DNA of 64,000 nt from Pseudomonadota bacterium (lineage in GTDB: Bacteria; Myxococcota_A; UBA796; CAJQPC01). The notes beneath the pieces were generated by a model. The model did no database searches. It saw nothing but the letters and a program-made list of their open reading frames with translations, and was not told where the DNA came from. Position numbers and translations under genes: made by a program. Location of the stretch: assembly GCA_024228935.1 (NCBI GenBank), contig JAAESX010000210.1:1-64000 (forward strand), given 5' to 3'. Every line of letters starts with the position of its first letter. Positions within the stretch are counted from its first letter, which is position 1. Below are positions 37,483 through 48,203 of this stretch, in pieces.

Positions 37483-38310
37483 ATGCTCCTGTTGCTCACT
37501 GGCTGCGCCATCCTCAAGAACCTGCCCGACCTGGGCGACCTCGAGGACTACACGCCCGTCGTGTCATTCAAGTCCCTCGAGATCGACGACGTCGACTTCG
37601 ACGGCGCAGACACGCGGTTCGTCTTCCAGATCAAGAACCCGAACCCGGTCTCGGTGGCCCTGTCCAGCTTCCGCTGGGACCTGGCGCTGTCGGGGAGCTC
37701 GTTCCTCGACGGGATCGACAAGGACGGCTTCAAGCTCGAGGCCGACGGCAAGAGCGACTTCGAGGTGCCGGTCAGCGTCGTGTTCAGCGACCTGTTGGAC
37801 CTGCGCTCGGACCTGGGGGACAAGGACTTCACCGAGTTCACCCTGGCCGGCGACTTCGGCTTCGACACGCCGCTGGGCGAGGTGAAGATCCCGTACGAGC
37901 ACGACGGCGAGTTCCCGGTGCTGAAGCGCCCCAAGGCCGAGCTCATCGGGCTCAAGCTCAAGGACGTCTCGCTTTTGAACCAGTCCGCCGAGCTCAACCT
38001 CAAGCTCGACGTCACCAACCAGATGGCCGTGGACCTGGACCTGCAGTCGCTGGGCTACGGGGTGACGCTCGACGGCGAGAAGGTCGTCAAGGGCGACACC
38101 GACAAGCTGGGCACGCTGGCCGCCAAGGAGAGCAAGCGGGTCCGGATTCCCATCGAGGTCGATCTCCTCGATCTCGGCAAGTCGCTGGTCTCGGCCATCA
38201 CCGACAAGGAGCCCATCACCGTCGGCCTCGACGGCACCGTCGACGTCGGGACCCGCTGGGGGACACTCCCGCTGACCATCGACCGGGAAAAGCGCCTCGC
38301 CCTGGAGTGA
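37483..38310 (+). CDS. LEA-2/WHy-domain lipoprotein
   Basis: A protein of 275 aa with signal MLLLLTGCAILKN (Cys 8). Two successive immunoglobulin-like LEA-2 (WHy) modules are seen. The first runs around VSFKSLEIDDVDFDGADTRFVFQIKNPNPVSVALSSFRWDL. The second is around IGLKLKDVSLLNQSAELNLKLDVTNQMAVDLDLQSLGYGVTLDG. The 'xNPNPxxVxLxxxxYxL' pattern is the family hallmark. Such proteins occur in bacterial envelopes and are linked to desiccation or hypersensitive-response motifs, but the function in this context is unknown. A GGAGGT site precedes the ATG. Confidence 0.85.
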   Translation: MLLLLTGCAILKNLPDLGDLEDYTPVVSFKSLEIDDVDFDGADTRFVFQIKNPNPVSVALSSFRWDLALSGSSFLDGIDKDGFKLEADGKSDFEVPVSVVFSDLLDLRSDLGDKDFTEFTLAGDFGFDTPLGEVKIPYEHDGEFPVLKRPKAELIGLKLKDVSLLNQSAELNLKLDVTNQMAVDLDLQSLGYGVTLDGEKVVKGDTDKLGTLAAKESKRVRIPIEVDLLDLGKSLVSAITDKEPITVGLDGTVDVGTRWGTLPLTIDREKRLALE

Positions 38311-38373
38311 TGTGACGGATATGTGACGCCCGTCGAGCCCCCCGTTCGGGGCTCGCTTTGGGAGGACACACTC

Positions 38374-39084
38374 ATGATGATCTTGATGGCGCTGACGGGC
38401 TGCAAGGACCCCACTGGAATCTGGCTCTTCGAGCTCTCGACCGGCGACTTCGCCTGCGAAGACACGATCAGCGAGAACTACGACGACGGCTCTGTCCCCG
38501 GTGGCTCCACCGGCACCAGCGACTGGACGATCGAGTACGACGAGACCGTCAGCCCGATGCTCATGTTCGGGCAGATCGCCCAGCACTCCAGCAAGGAAGG
38601 CGTGCTCGTCATCGGCGACGAGGTCTACCCGGGCACGCTCGACGGCGGCATCTGGACGTTTGCCTGGACGGGCGAGCAGTCCAGCACGGAGTCCGAGACC
38701 CACACCGACGGCTACGGCTACACCTACGACAACGTGGGCACGAGCACGACGACGTGGACGCTCGACATCGCCGGCGACGACGCCACCGGCCAGGTCGCCG
38801 CCGACATCAACGAGACCCACACGTGGACCGAGGACGACGAGTGGGACCCGGCCGAGAACGGTCAGGTCCGCTCGAACATCCCCTCCACCAACTACCTGGT
38901 GGACGACGACGGGTTCCCGGTCGAGTCCAGCGCCGAGGAGTCCGACTGCAGCTCGGCCAACTGCGAGCTCTCGGTCCAGACCATCTGCTCCGGCAGCACG
39001 CCGATCTCGGCGACCTGGTCCGGCTTCCTCGAGGAGGACGCCTACGAGGGTGTCTCGACCGCTGGTCAGGACTACGGCATCTGA
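38374..39084 (+). CDS. Secreted lipoprotein of unknown function
   Basis: A protein of 236 aa starting MMILMALTGCKDP (Cys 10 lipobox LTGC) after a GGAGGA site. The mature protein is acidic, rich in Thr, Trp and Gly, with alternating strand patterns (SDWTIEYDETVSPMLMFGQI, GGIWTFAWTGEQSS, STTTWTLDIAGDDATGQVAAD) and two C-terminal cysteine pairs (SDCSSANCELS, QTICSGS). Probably a beta-sandwich surface protein. The next gene begins in its stop codon (TGATG at 39082-39086). No family is recognised. Confidence 0.7.
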   Translation: MMILMALTGCKDPTGIWLFELSTGDFACEDTISENYDDGSVPGGSTGTSDWTIEYDETVSPMLMFGQIAQHSSKEGVLVIGDEVYPGTLDGGIWTFAWTGEQSSTESETHTDGYGYTYDNVGTSTTTWTLDIAGDDATGQVAADINETHTWTEDDEWDPAENGQVRSNIPSTNYLVDDDGFPVESSAEESDCSSANCELSVQTICSGSTPISATWSGFLEEDAYEGVSTAGQDYGI

Positions 39085-39746
39085 TGTCGGTGCTCCTGCT
39101 GGCGCTCGTCACCGGCTCGTACGCGGCCGATGGCAAGAAGAAGGGCAAGAACAAGAAGAAGAAGCCGGAATGGACGTCCGCAGGGTTCGTCCAGCCGCAG
39201 CTCGGCGCCGTGATGCTCACGGCGAACGGCGGCGGCGCGCTGGCATCTGACCTCGGCGTGTCCGGTGGCCTGCAATACCGCTGGACGGGCAAGTCCAAGC
39301 TCTCGGGCCAGACCTACGTGGACGTCTCCGGACAGCTCGGCTCGAGCGTGTTGGGTGCGGACGCGCGGATCGGCTCCAAGCTGGGACCGGGCATGAGCGG
39401 CATGTCGCCTCAGCTCGGTCTCGAGGTGTTCTGGAACCAGGCGGCGTGGTCGGGGGCGCAGCTCTCGAGTTCGTCCGGCATCGCGGTCCCGCTCTCGCTC
39501 CAGGTCCGAAAGGACAAGCTGGGGGCCGAGGTCGGCGTCGCTCCGGCGTGGACGATGAACCCGAACCGTCGGACGCCTTCGCGGGCGTTCGGTGTCCCCG
39601 GCTTCGCGCACGAGATGGCGTACTTCGCCGTCGTCGACATGAAGCGCGGCAAGGGAGTGCGGATCGGACTGAAGTACGAAGCCCAGGTCCGCGAGGTGGG
39701 CACGACCCACACCGCAGGACTCCAGCTCCGGCGTAAGCTGGACTGA
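39084..39746 (+). CDS. Exported outer-membrane-barrel-like protein
   Basis: A protein of 220 aa with a signal peptide (MSVLLLALVTGSYAADG), then a very basic stretch (KKKGKNKKKKPEW), then amphipathic beta strands (GAVMLTANGGGALASDLGVSGGLQYRW, GQTYVDVSGQLGSSVLGADARIGSKL) ending GLQLRRKLD. It is likely a small barrel, with the Lys-rich segment at the periplasmic face or binding a polyanion. It is co-translated with the lipoprotein before it and overlaps the hydrolase after it by one base. Confidence 0.7.
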   Translation: MSVLLLALVTGSYAADGKKKGKNKKKKPEWTSAGFVQPQLGAVMLTANGGGALASDLGVSGGLQYRWTGKSKLSGQTYVDVSGQLGSSVLGADARIGSKLGPGMSGMSPQLGLEVFWNQAAWSGAQLSSSSGIAVPLSLQVRKDKLGAEVGVAPAWTMNPNRRTPSRAFGVPGFAHEMAYFAVVDMKRGKGVRIGLKYEAQVREVGTTHTAGLQLRRKLD

Positions 39747-40968
39747 TGCTCCTCCTCCTGCTGGCGTGCTCGGGCCCGAAGGTGAACCCCACCGACGGCT
39801 CCGACCACTCCGGCGGGAGTGACTCGGCCGGGGTCGGCCCGTGCGAGCCCGTCGAGGCCGAGGCGGTCGACTGGATGGCGCCGGGCGCCTACTCGACAGC
39901 GTTCGCGCTGCACTCGGACACGACCGATCTGAACGGGCAGGAGATGCCGTTCGACGTGCTGGTCTGTTACCCGGCGGTCGACGGCGAGGACGGCGATGTG
40001 GCCGACGGCGTCTTCCCGGTCGTCTACTTCGAGCACGCCTACGGGGCGGACTACCGGAACTCGGACTGGCTCCTCGAGCGGCTGGCCTCGCGGGGCTTCT
40101 TCGTGTCCTCGGTCGGCCACAACGGCGCCTGGGAGGGGGCCGGGGACTGGTGGAACGACCACGCGGCCTTGTTCGAGGACACCATCGAGCTGTCCGAGGA
40201 GTGGAACGCCGCCGGGCCGTTCGCGGGCTCGATGGATCGGGACACCACCGCGCTCATGGGCCACTCGCACGGGGCCGGAGCCGCCCAGCAGGCGCTGCTC
40301 ACGATGGACGCCGATGCCGTCGTGCTCATCACGGCGCGGCCCAGTCTGGACGGCGCGTTCTGGCGGTACCACGAGGTCTACGACGCCTTGCCGCCGATGC
40401 TGAACATCGTGGCGTCGCGAGACGAGGACGGGACCACCGCCTACGGCACGAGCGTCGGGACCTACGAGTCGACGACGCGGCCGCGGTTCAACGTGCTGGT
40501 CGAGGGCGCCAGCCACTACACCATCACCGACGAGGCGGGACCGTCGAACAGACCGGGCTCGTGACCTTCGAGGAGCTCGAGGCGCTGGACAGCTCGCGGG
40601 CCCTGTACATGCCGACCCAGGCGCTCGAGGTCGCGTGGGACGGCTCGGGCTCGGTGAGGTGGGTGTTCGACGAGCCGCTCGAGACCACGGATCACGGCGT
40701 GCTGGCGTTCCGGGTGCTCCAGGTCCACGACGACCCGCTCAACGACGATGGCGTGGTCGTCCGCGTCTGGGTGAACGGACTCGAGGTGGTGACGGTCGAG
40801 CCGGGGTCGACGCCCGACTGGCTGGAGACGACGGTCCCCAAGTCGAGCTTCGAGACAGCGCGGATCCCGATTCACGGGATGCACCTATTGTACACGATCA
40901 AGCTGGAGTTTCCGGGCTCCGTTCGCATCCTCGTGGACGACCTGGAGCTGTCACCGGGCTGCGAGTAG
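39746..40968 (+). CDS. Alpha/beta-hydrolase lipoprotein, one frameshift
   Basis: The signal MLLLLLACSGPKV has lipobox LLAC. The hydrolase core has VYFEHAYGAD (oxyanion region), the nucleophile elbow MGHSHGAGAAQQA (Ser about 172), and a histidine candidate in EGASHYTITD. The family resembles chlorophyllase/PAF-acetylhydrolase-like enzymes. At 40537-40539 a GGG run stops the frame after DEAG. With GGGG the protein continues as TVEQTGLVTFEELEALD and ends at 40968 with a beta-sandwich domain carrying ILVDDLELSPGCE. The repaired length is about 407 aa. The break is at a homopolymer, so the gene is probably intact. Its 3' end overlaps the convergent hydrolase by 18 bases. Confidence 0.75.
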
Positions 40969-41820
40969 CGCCTCGGCCAGCCGCTCGGGGCAGGTGTACT
41001 GCGGGGAGTGGCCGCAGCCCTCGAGCAGGACCGGCGCGTCCGAGAAGACCGCGGTGTCCTCGACCGGGAAGAAGCCGTCGGGGGTCCCCCAGATGGTCGT
41101 GGTCGGGTGACCCAGGTCCTTCGCCTGCTCGCCCAGCCACAGGTTCTGGCCGTTGATGTCGGCCAGCAGCGCCCGGTAGCGGTGCTGGTCCTGCATCTCC
41201 AGCAGGCCGTCCTGCATGAAGCCGGGCAGGGGCGGCAGGTTGCCTTCGCCGAACAGCCGCTCGTTCTTGACCGCCAGCTCCTCGCGCGTGCTGGGGACGA
41301 GCTCGGCGTTGGGGATGTCCCGGTGGACGATGGCGCCGTTGAGGAGCACGACGTGCAGGTCGTCGTCGGGGTGGGACAGCGCGTACCGAGCGACCAGCAT
41401 CCCGCCCAGTGAGTTGCCGACGAGCGTGATGGGGCCTTCCTCGTCCACCAGGAGCTGCTCCAGGCCGCGCTCCAGATCGTTGTAGGCCAGGTCCTCGTCG
41501 GGGCCGGGCGAGGACAGCCCGCTGCCCGGCAGATCGGGCACGAGCAGGCGGTGGCTGTCGGTCAGCAACGGGGCCACCTGGCTCCAGCCGCTGGCCGAGT
41601 CGCCGAAGCCGTGCACGAGCACCATCGTGGGACCCTCGCCGCCCTCGTAGACCGCGAAGTCCCCGCGAGGGCCGGGCTCGAACTTCGCCTCGCCCAGCGC
41701 CTTCTCGATGCCCTTGAGCTGGACCACCTGCAGCATGGCCGCCGGAGCCACGAGCCAGGGGACCGTGACGGCGCCACCGAGCGCCAACAGGGCGCCGACC
41801 CCGATGAGGACGTACTTCAT
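40951..41820 (-). CDS. Alpha/beta hydrolase with N-terminal membrane anchor
   Basis: A protein of 289 aa. It has an N-terminal hydrophobic helix (YVLIGVGALLALGGAVTVPWLV), then the hydrolase domain with LVHGFGDSASGW (oxyanion loop), LVPDLPGSGLS, TLVGNSLGGMLV (nucleophile Ser about 136), IWGTPDGFFPVED (acid Asp) and LEGCGHSPQYTCPE (His). The catalytic triad is complete. Similar enzymes are esterases or C-C hydrolases acting on lipids; the substrate is unknown. The anchor suggests it works at the periplasmic side of the inner membrane. Confidence 0.88.
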   Translation of the reverse strand: MKYVLIGVGALLALGGAVTVPWLVAPAAMLQVVQLKGIEKALGEAKFEPGPRGDFAVYEGGEGPTMVLVHGFGDSASGWSQVAPLLTDSHRLLVPDLPGSGLSSPGPDEDLAYNDLERGLEQLLVDEEGPITLVGNSLGGMLVARYALSHPDDDLHVVLLNGAIVHRDIPNAELVPSTREELAVKNERLFGEGNLPPLPGFMQDGLLEMQDQHRYRALLADINGQNLWLGEQAKDLGHPTTTIWGTPDGFFPVEDTAVFSDAPVLLEGCGHSPQYTCPERLAEALLAAR

Positions 41821-41900
41821 GGCGCCCCCCTATCCCTCAGAAGCTGCGGAACCACCCCATCGTCGTCTCGGAGAAGCAGGACGGGATCTCGTGACCCGCC

Positions 41901-42443
41901 TCACCACCGGACGAGCAGGTCCGCGCCCAGGAGGTTGTCCGCGGTCGAGGTGAGCTCGGTCGAGCTGTGGACCTCGATGTACCGCAGCGTGTCCAGGCGG
42001 ATGCGCGCTCCGAGCTTGCCCGAGCCCCTGAGGTCCAGGACGCCTCCGAACACCACCGAGGGGTGCCGCTGGATCTCGGTCTCCAGAGCCAGCGGGTCGT
42101 CTTCGGCCTGCAGCATCTCCAGATCGTCCTTCGTACGCACCCAGCCCATCCCTGCGTGCACGCCGAGCCGGGCGTGGAGGCCGTCGCCCTCGGTCCAGAT
42201 CGGGGTGGCCCGCACCACGAGCGCTCCACGCCCGAGCAGCTCGCTGTCGTGCGTCTCGTTCCATCGGGTGGCGTCGAGTGGGTCGCGGCCGTGCAGGTCC
42301 GGGTGCCACCCCACCTGGCCCTCGAACGAGAAGTACGGGGACGGCGCGACCTCGAACGCCGCCTGGAGGCCGGGCGACCGGGTCGCGGGCTGGTTCCAGA
42401 CCAGGGCTGTGCCGAGAGCGACGCCGTAGGAGAGGGGAACCAC
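41901..42443 (-). CDS. Barrel-like protein of unknown function
   Basis: A protein of about 180 aa read from GTG 42443. Alternating residues and many Gly/aromatic pairs (YGVALGTALVWNQPATRSPGLQAAF, PYFSFEGQVGWHPD, ARLGVHAGMGWVRT, VVFGGVLDLRGSGKLGARIRLDTLRYIEV) suggest membrane strands, and it ends with LLVRW. No signal peptide is seen, so the start may lie upstream or the 5' part may be damaged. The gap back to the sulfatase stop is 61 bases. No family is recognised. Confidence 0.5.
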   Translation of the reverse strand: MVPLSYGVALGTALVWNQPATRSPGLQAAFEVAPSPYFSFEGQVGWHPDLHGRDPLDATRWNETHDSELLGRGALVVRATPIWTEGDGLHARLGVHAGMGWVRTKDDLEMLQAEDDPLALETEIQRHPSVVFGGVLDLRGSGKLGARIRLDTLRYIEVHSSTELTSTADNLLGADLLVRW

Positions 42444-42504
42444 CTCCCGACCTTGGACGAGCGCGCGGTGGATCGGTCGGAGGAAGCCCCCACGCCGGGT
42501 GGCG

Positions 42505-44055
42505 TCAGACCTTCTCGAGCGGAACCAGCAGCCCTCCGTAGCCGTCGACCTCGGCGTCGATCATCGCGTCCAGTTCGTCGACGAGCCAGGCGAGATCGGG
42601 GTCCTCGGCCAGGTTCACCGACTCGTTCGGATCGGCCTGCAGGTCGTAGAGCTGCGCCATCTCGCCGTCGGGGAAGCCCCGCGCGTCGAACCGGCAGTAC
42701 TTGTACCGCTCGGTCCGCACCATCTCGCCGAGTGTCACGGGCTGGTCGTCCTGGCCCTTGTACATCTCGGTGAACGCGAACACCGCGCAGCGGGCCGGGA
42801 GCCCGAGGCGCAGGCTCTCGCTGTGGTCTCGCCCGTCGATGCCCGTGGTCGGGGGGAGCCCCATCAGACCGCCCAGCGTCGGCAGGATGTCGCGGCAGCT
42901 CAGCAGCCCGTCGAACGAGCGGCTTCGGACCAGCCCCGGCGGACGCAGCATCAGCGCGATGCGGGTGGCGTGGTCCTCGAAGACCGTCTTCAGGAAGAGG
43001 CCCTTGTTCCCGGCCATCTCGCCGTGGTCGCTGGTGAAGACGAACAGCACGTCGTCCGAGAGCCCGAGCCGGTCCAGCTCGGACAGCGTAAAGCGCAGGA
43101 GCTCGTCGGCGTACAGGTGCATGCCGTAGAGGCGGGCCAGCAGGACGCGAAGGTGCTCCTCGCCCAGCTCGTCCCAGGAGTGGTCCTCGACCTCGGATCG
43201 GCCGACGGCGCTGTCCAGGAAGCCGAACCGGTCGAACGCCGACAGGTCCACATCGGCGGGATCGATCGCCGTGTAGTACGCCTCGGGGCAGCCGTAGGGG
43301 TGGTGCGGCGACAGGACCTGCAGGTTCACGAAGAACGGCTCGTCGGCCTCGCGCTGCCTCCTCGCTTCGGCGAGCGCCTCGTTCGTCAGCACCCAGTCCG
43401 GGTCCTGCGAGCGGGGCCGGATGAGTCCACCGAGAGGCAGCTCGGTGATGCGGTCGATGTCGGCCAGCAGCTCGACGTCCTCGGGGTACGCCCAGGACTC
43501 CTTTCCATCCTTGTAGAGCGGCTTCGCGGCGAAGAACGACTGGCTCGCCCGGTTCATCACGCGGTCGTAGCCGAAGCTGCCGTCGGACTCGTCGTTGTTG
43601 CTGTGCTGCTTGCCGAACAGGCTGGTGGCCACGCCCTGCGCGGCGAAGTGGTCGATGAGCGTGGGGAGTTCGTCGCTCAGCACGAACGCGTTGCCGATCT
43701 GGCCGTGCTCGTGAGGGGGAAGACCGGTCAGCGTGCTGGCCCGGGTCGGCGCGCAGAGCGGGTAGTCCGCGAACACGCTGGTGCAGTCGATCGACCGGTC
43801 CGCCAGCCGCTGGTACCCGGGACCGGCGAGCTCGCGGAACAGCTCGAGGTTCAGCCCGTCCACACCGAACACGAAGACGCCCTTGATGGCCCGGTGTGGT
43901 CCGGGGTCGTCCGGCGGGGCCTCGTACGCGGTGTCCAGGGGCGCCGCGGTGTCCAGGGGAGACGAGTGCTCCTCTGGACCAGGCGTGGCTCGGCAGGCTG
44001 CCAGCGTGGACCCGGCGAGCGTGCCCGCCAGGAACCGCCTTCTCGACGTGCTCAC
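42505..44055 (-). CDS. Tat-exported sulfatase with formylglycine motif
   Basis: A protein of 516 aa. The Tat/lipoprotein signal is MSTSRRRFLAGTLAGSTLAAC. The alkaline-phosphatase-fold sulfatase has VFVFGVDGLN (metal Asp), the Cys-type maturation motif PLCAPTRASTLTG (Cys about 101, CxPxR consensus), FGKQHSN, FVNLQVLSPHHPYG, FVFTSDHGEMAGNKG and RTERYKYC. The cysteine would be converted to formylglycine. The only FGE-like domain in the window, at 53 kb, lacks the catalytic cysteines, so the maturase must be elsewhere. It starts GTG directly after the stop of the MopE/FG-GAP gene. The sulfated substrate is unknown, possibly prey or algal polysaccharide. Confidence 0.88.
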   Translation of the reverse strand: MSTSRRRFLAGTLAGSTLAACRATPGPEEHSSPLDTAAPLDTAYEAPPDDPGPHRAIKGVFVFGVDGLNLELFRELAGPGYQRLADRSIDCTSVFADYPLCAPTRASTLTGLPPHEHGQIGNAFVLSDELPTLIDHFAAQGVATSLFGKQHSNNDESDGSFGYDRVMNRASQSFFAAKPLYKDGKESWAYPEDVELLADIDRITELPLGGLIRPRSQDPDWVLTNEALAEARRQREADEPFFVNLQVLSPHHPYGCPEAYYTAIDPADVDLSAFDRFGFLDSAVGRSEVEDHSWDELGEEHLRVLLARLYGMHLYADELLRFTLSELDRLGLSDDVLFVFTSDHGEMAGNKGLFLKTVFEDHATRIALMLRPPGLVRSRSFDGLLSCRDILPTLGGLMGLPPTTGIDGRDHSESLRLGLPARCAVFAFTEMYKGQDDQPVTLGEMVRTERYKYCRFDARGFPDGEMAQLYDLQADPNESVNLAEDPDLAWLVDELDAMIDAEVDGYGGLLVPLEKV

Positions 44056-45936
<1,881 letters not shown>

Positions 45937-46025
45937 CGGGACACTCCGTCGTGGAGATGGGGTTGTTCGTAGACTGACGCTTGCTCGGGGTGTTCGACAC
46001 CGCGCTGACATCGGCCTGATACCGT

Positions 46026-47546
46026 CTACTCGACGTAGCCAAGGGCCTCGAGCCTACCGCGATCTTCGTCCGAGAGGGCAGGGGGTTCCACCGCGATAGC
46101 TGCATCCAGTCTATCGAGCCAGCGGGACATCGACTCCGGCACCGGCAGCGGGGTCAGCTCGTCGGGATCGATGCGCAGGTCGTACCAGGCCGGCGAGGCG
46201 TCGCCGTGCACGACCAGCTTGGCGCCATCGACCCGAACGGCGGCTGCTCGGCGGCTCTCGGGGGCGTCGTTCGCGAGCGCCTCGCGCCGGGCCTGTTGTC
46301 CGGTCGTGTAGGCCAGGACCTCGTGCGTCCCGAGGGCTTCCAGGTCGACGGCCGGACCGCCCGTCATCGCCTCGACCAGGTCGTGTACGGCGGTCACGCT
46401 CACCAGCTCGTCGCGCACCCCTTCGAACCCGGGAGCACGCACCAGGAACGGCACGGCGATGGACGGCTCGTACAGCAGCGCGCCGTGGTTGAAGAAGTAG
46501 TCGTGCTCGTCCAGCGACTCGCCGTGGTCGCCCACGACCAGCACGCGGGTGTCGGGGTCCAGCCCGTCGAGCAGCTCGCCGACAAGGTGGTCGACGTAGC
46601 GGACGCCCGCCCGGTACTGCAGCGTCTGCTGGGCGGGGCGAGCGGCATGGAGCAGGTCGACGAGACCCATCGCCTGGCCGTCTCGTCGGCGGAGATCCGC
46701 CTGGTCGGCGCCTCGGGCTCGCTCGAGGGCCTCGGGGGCGGGCCGGAACTCCGAGGGCACGACATAGGGGCCGTGCGCGTCGTACAGGTGGACCCACACG
46801 AGCGCCGGGTCCTCGCTCTCGGCGAGCCAGGTGCGGGCACGCTCGACTGTCTCGTCGCCCGAGCGGGTGCGCGAGCCGGCCTTGATGTCGAGCAGCTCGA
46901 AGCCCGGCCACCAAGCGCCTCGCTGCCGCCAGCCCCAGCGGTCGTCGTAGTGGTCCCAGCCCGCGTCCAGCCCAGTCGCGGTGTCGAGGACGTGGGCGGA
47001 GAGGAACGCCCCGGTGCGGTAGCCGCGCTCGTGGGCACGGGTCACGACGGACTCGGCCTCGATGCGGCGTCCGTTGGCGAGCAGGCCGTGCTCCTGGACC
47101 TCGAGGCCCGACCACATGCTGGCGTGGGCGGGTGCGGTCAGCGGCGCGGTGGTGACGGCCTGGGTGAAGCGCGACCCCTCCTCGCCGAGCGCCCAGAGGT
47201 TCGGTGTCCAGTCCTCGCGGACGTGGTCGGCCCGGAACGTGTCCAGCGTGATGACGACGACGTCGTGGCCGACGGCTCCGGTCCCCGGCTCGACCGCGGT
47301 GGTCTCCTCGGTGGCTCCCCAGATCCACAGGCAGCCGACGATCATCGCGGGCGCCGTTCGGACGCGGACCCACTCGTCCCGCCGCAAGACCAGCGCCCAC
47401 GCCGCGCCCATGGCCAGGTGCAGGACCACGACGAGCCAGGGGATGGCTCGCTCCCAGCCCAGCGCGATGCGGGCGTCGTGCTGGGCGATCAGTGCCGCTC
47501 CGAGGCCGCCCACGGTGAGCCACATGGCCCAGGACAGGACCCTCAA
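46026..47546 (-). CDS. Membrane sulfatase-like hydrolase without formylglycine residue
   Basis: About 506 aa. The N-terminal 90 residues hold three membrane helices. The domain has DVVVITLDTFRADHV (metal Asp), then TTAPLTAPAHASMWSGL where the sulfatase nucleophile would be Cys or Ser but here is Thr (T-x-P-x-H), VWVHLYDAHGPYV, and VLVVGDHGESLDEHDYFFNHG. This Thr version is known from sulfatase-fold phosphotransferases and phosphodiesterases. The start is taken as TTG 47546, overlapping the TPR gene's stop as TTGA; ATG 47525 is an alternative. Likely an envelope phospho- or sulfo-transferase. The product is periplasmic. Confidence 0.75.
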   Translation of the reverse strand: MRVLSWAMWLTVGGLGAALIAQHDARIALGWERAIPWLVVVLHLAMGAAWALVLRRDEWVRVRTAPAMIVGCLWIWGATEETTAVEPGTGAVGHDVVVITLDTFRADHVREDWTPNLWALGEEGSRFTQAVTTAPLTAPAHASMWSGLEVQEHGLLANGRRIEAESVVTRAHERGYRTGAFLSAHVLDTATGLDAGWDHYDDRWGWRQRGAWWPGFELLDIKAGSRTRSGDETVERARTWLAESEDPALVWVHLYDAHGPYVVPSEFRPAPEALERARGADQADLRRRDGQAMGLVDLLHAARPAQQTLQYRAGVRYVDHLVGELLDGLDPDTRVLVVGDHGESLDEHDYFFNHGALLYEPSIAVPFLVRAPGFEGVRDELVSVTAVHDLVEAMTGGPAVDLEALGTHEVLAYTTGQQARREALANDAPESRRAAAVRVDGAKLVVHGDASPAWYDLRIDPDELTPLPVPESMSRWLDRLDAAIAVEPPALSDEDRGRLEALGYVE

Positions 47547-48202
47547 AGCCGCTTGCGGGCCACCATCGCGCGCCACTTCCACGGCCGGTTCTCCCGGCGC
47601 TTGTACTTGGGGACGCTCTCGTGTGCGTGGACCGCCTCGTCGAATGCCGCGCGCGCTTCGGCGGACTGTCCGACCTCGCGATGGCAGACGCCCAGCTTGT
47701 GAAAGCCCTCGGACGTCGAGGCGTTGTGCGCGACCAGCTGCTCGAAGCAGGGCAGCGCGTCCGACCAGCGCTTCTGCTTGTAGTACCAGTTGCCGAGGTG
47801 CAGCCAGGGGTCGCCCTGCAGCAGGTTCGCGCGCAGGCCCAGCGCGGTTTCGATGGCGGCCCGACCCCCGTCGAGATCGTTCGTGCCCAGGCGCGCCCGG
47901 CCCAGGAAGTACCAGCCCTCGGGCGAGGCGTCGCGGCGCTCGACGACCTGGTCCAGGTGGGGGAGGGCCTCCTTGTGTCGGCCGGACTCGACCAGGAGCT
48001 TGCCGGCGTCCAGGTGCGCGGTCAGGTCGTGCGGGTTCGCGACGAGCTGGTTCTTGAGCTGCCGGATCTGGCTGCGACGGCGGAACCAGCCGAACGGGCT
48101 CCAGTAGCGGCCTCGGAACGTGCCCTGCAGCAGCCAGACGGCGAGCACGACCGCCGCGAGCATCACCCACGGGTCGTACAGGAGCCAGTAGAGCGCGCCC
48201 AA
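47543..48202 (-). CDS. Membrane-anchored TPR protein
   Basis: A protein of 219 aa from TTG 48202. It has an N-terminal membrane helix (VMLAAVVLAVWLLQGTF), a basic stretch, then four to five tetratricopeptide repeats (HLDAGKLLVESGRHKEALPHLDQVV, GWYFLGRARLGTNDLDGGRAAIETALGL, WLHLGNWYYKQKRWSDALPCFEQLV, GFHKLGVCHREVGQSAEARAAFDEAV) and a basic C terminus. TPRs mediate protein-protein contacts. It begins one base after the SCO1-like gene and overlaps the sulfatase-like gene, so it is the middle gene of a three-gene operon and may tether the flanking products. Confidence 0.82.
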   Translation of the reverse strand: MGALYWLLYDPWVMLAAVVLAVWLLQGTFRGRYWSPFGWFRRRSQIRQLKNQLVANPHDLTAHLDAGKLLVESGRHKEALPHLDQVVERRDASPEGWYFLGRARLGTNDLDGGRAAIETALGLRANLLQGDPWLHLGNWYYKQKRWSDALPCFEQLVAHNASTSEGFHKLGVCHREVGQSAEARAAFDEAVHAHESVPKYKRRENRPWKWRAMVARKRL

Positions 48203-48203
48203 C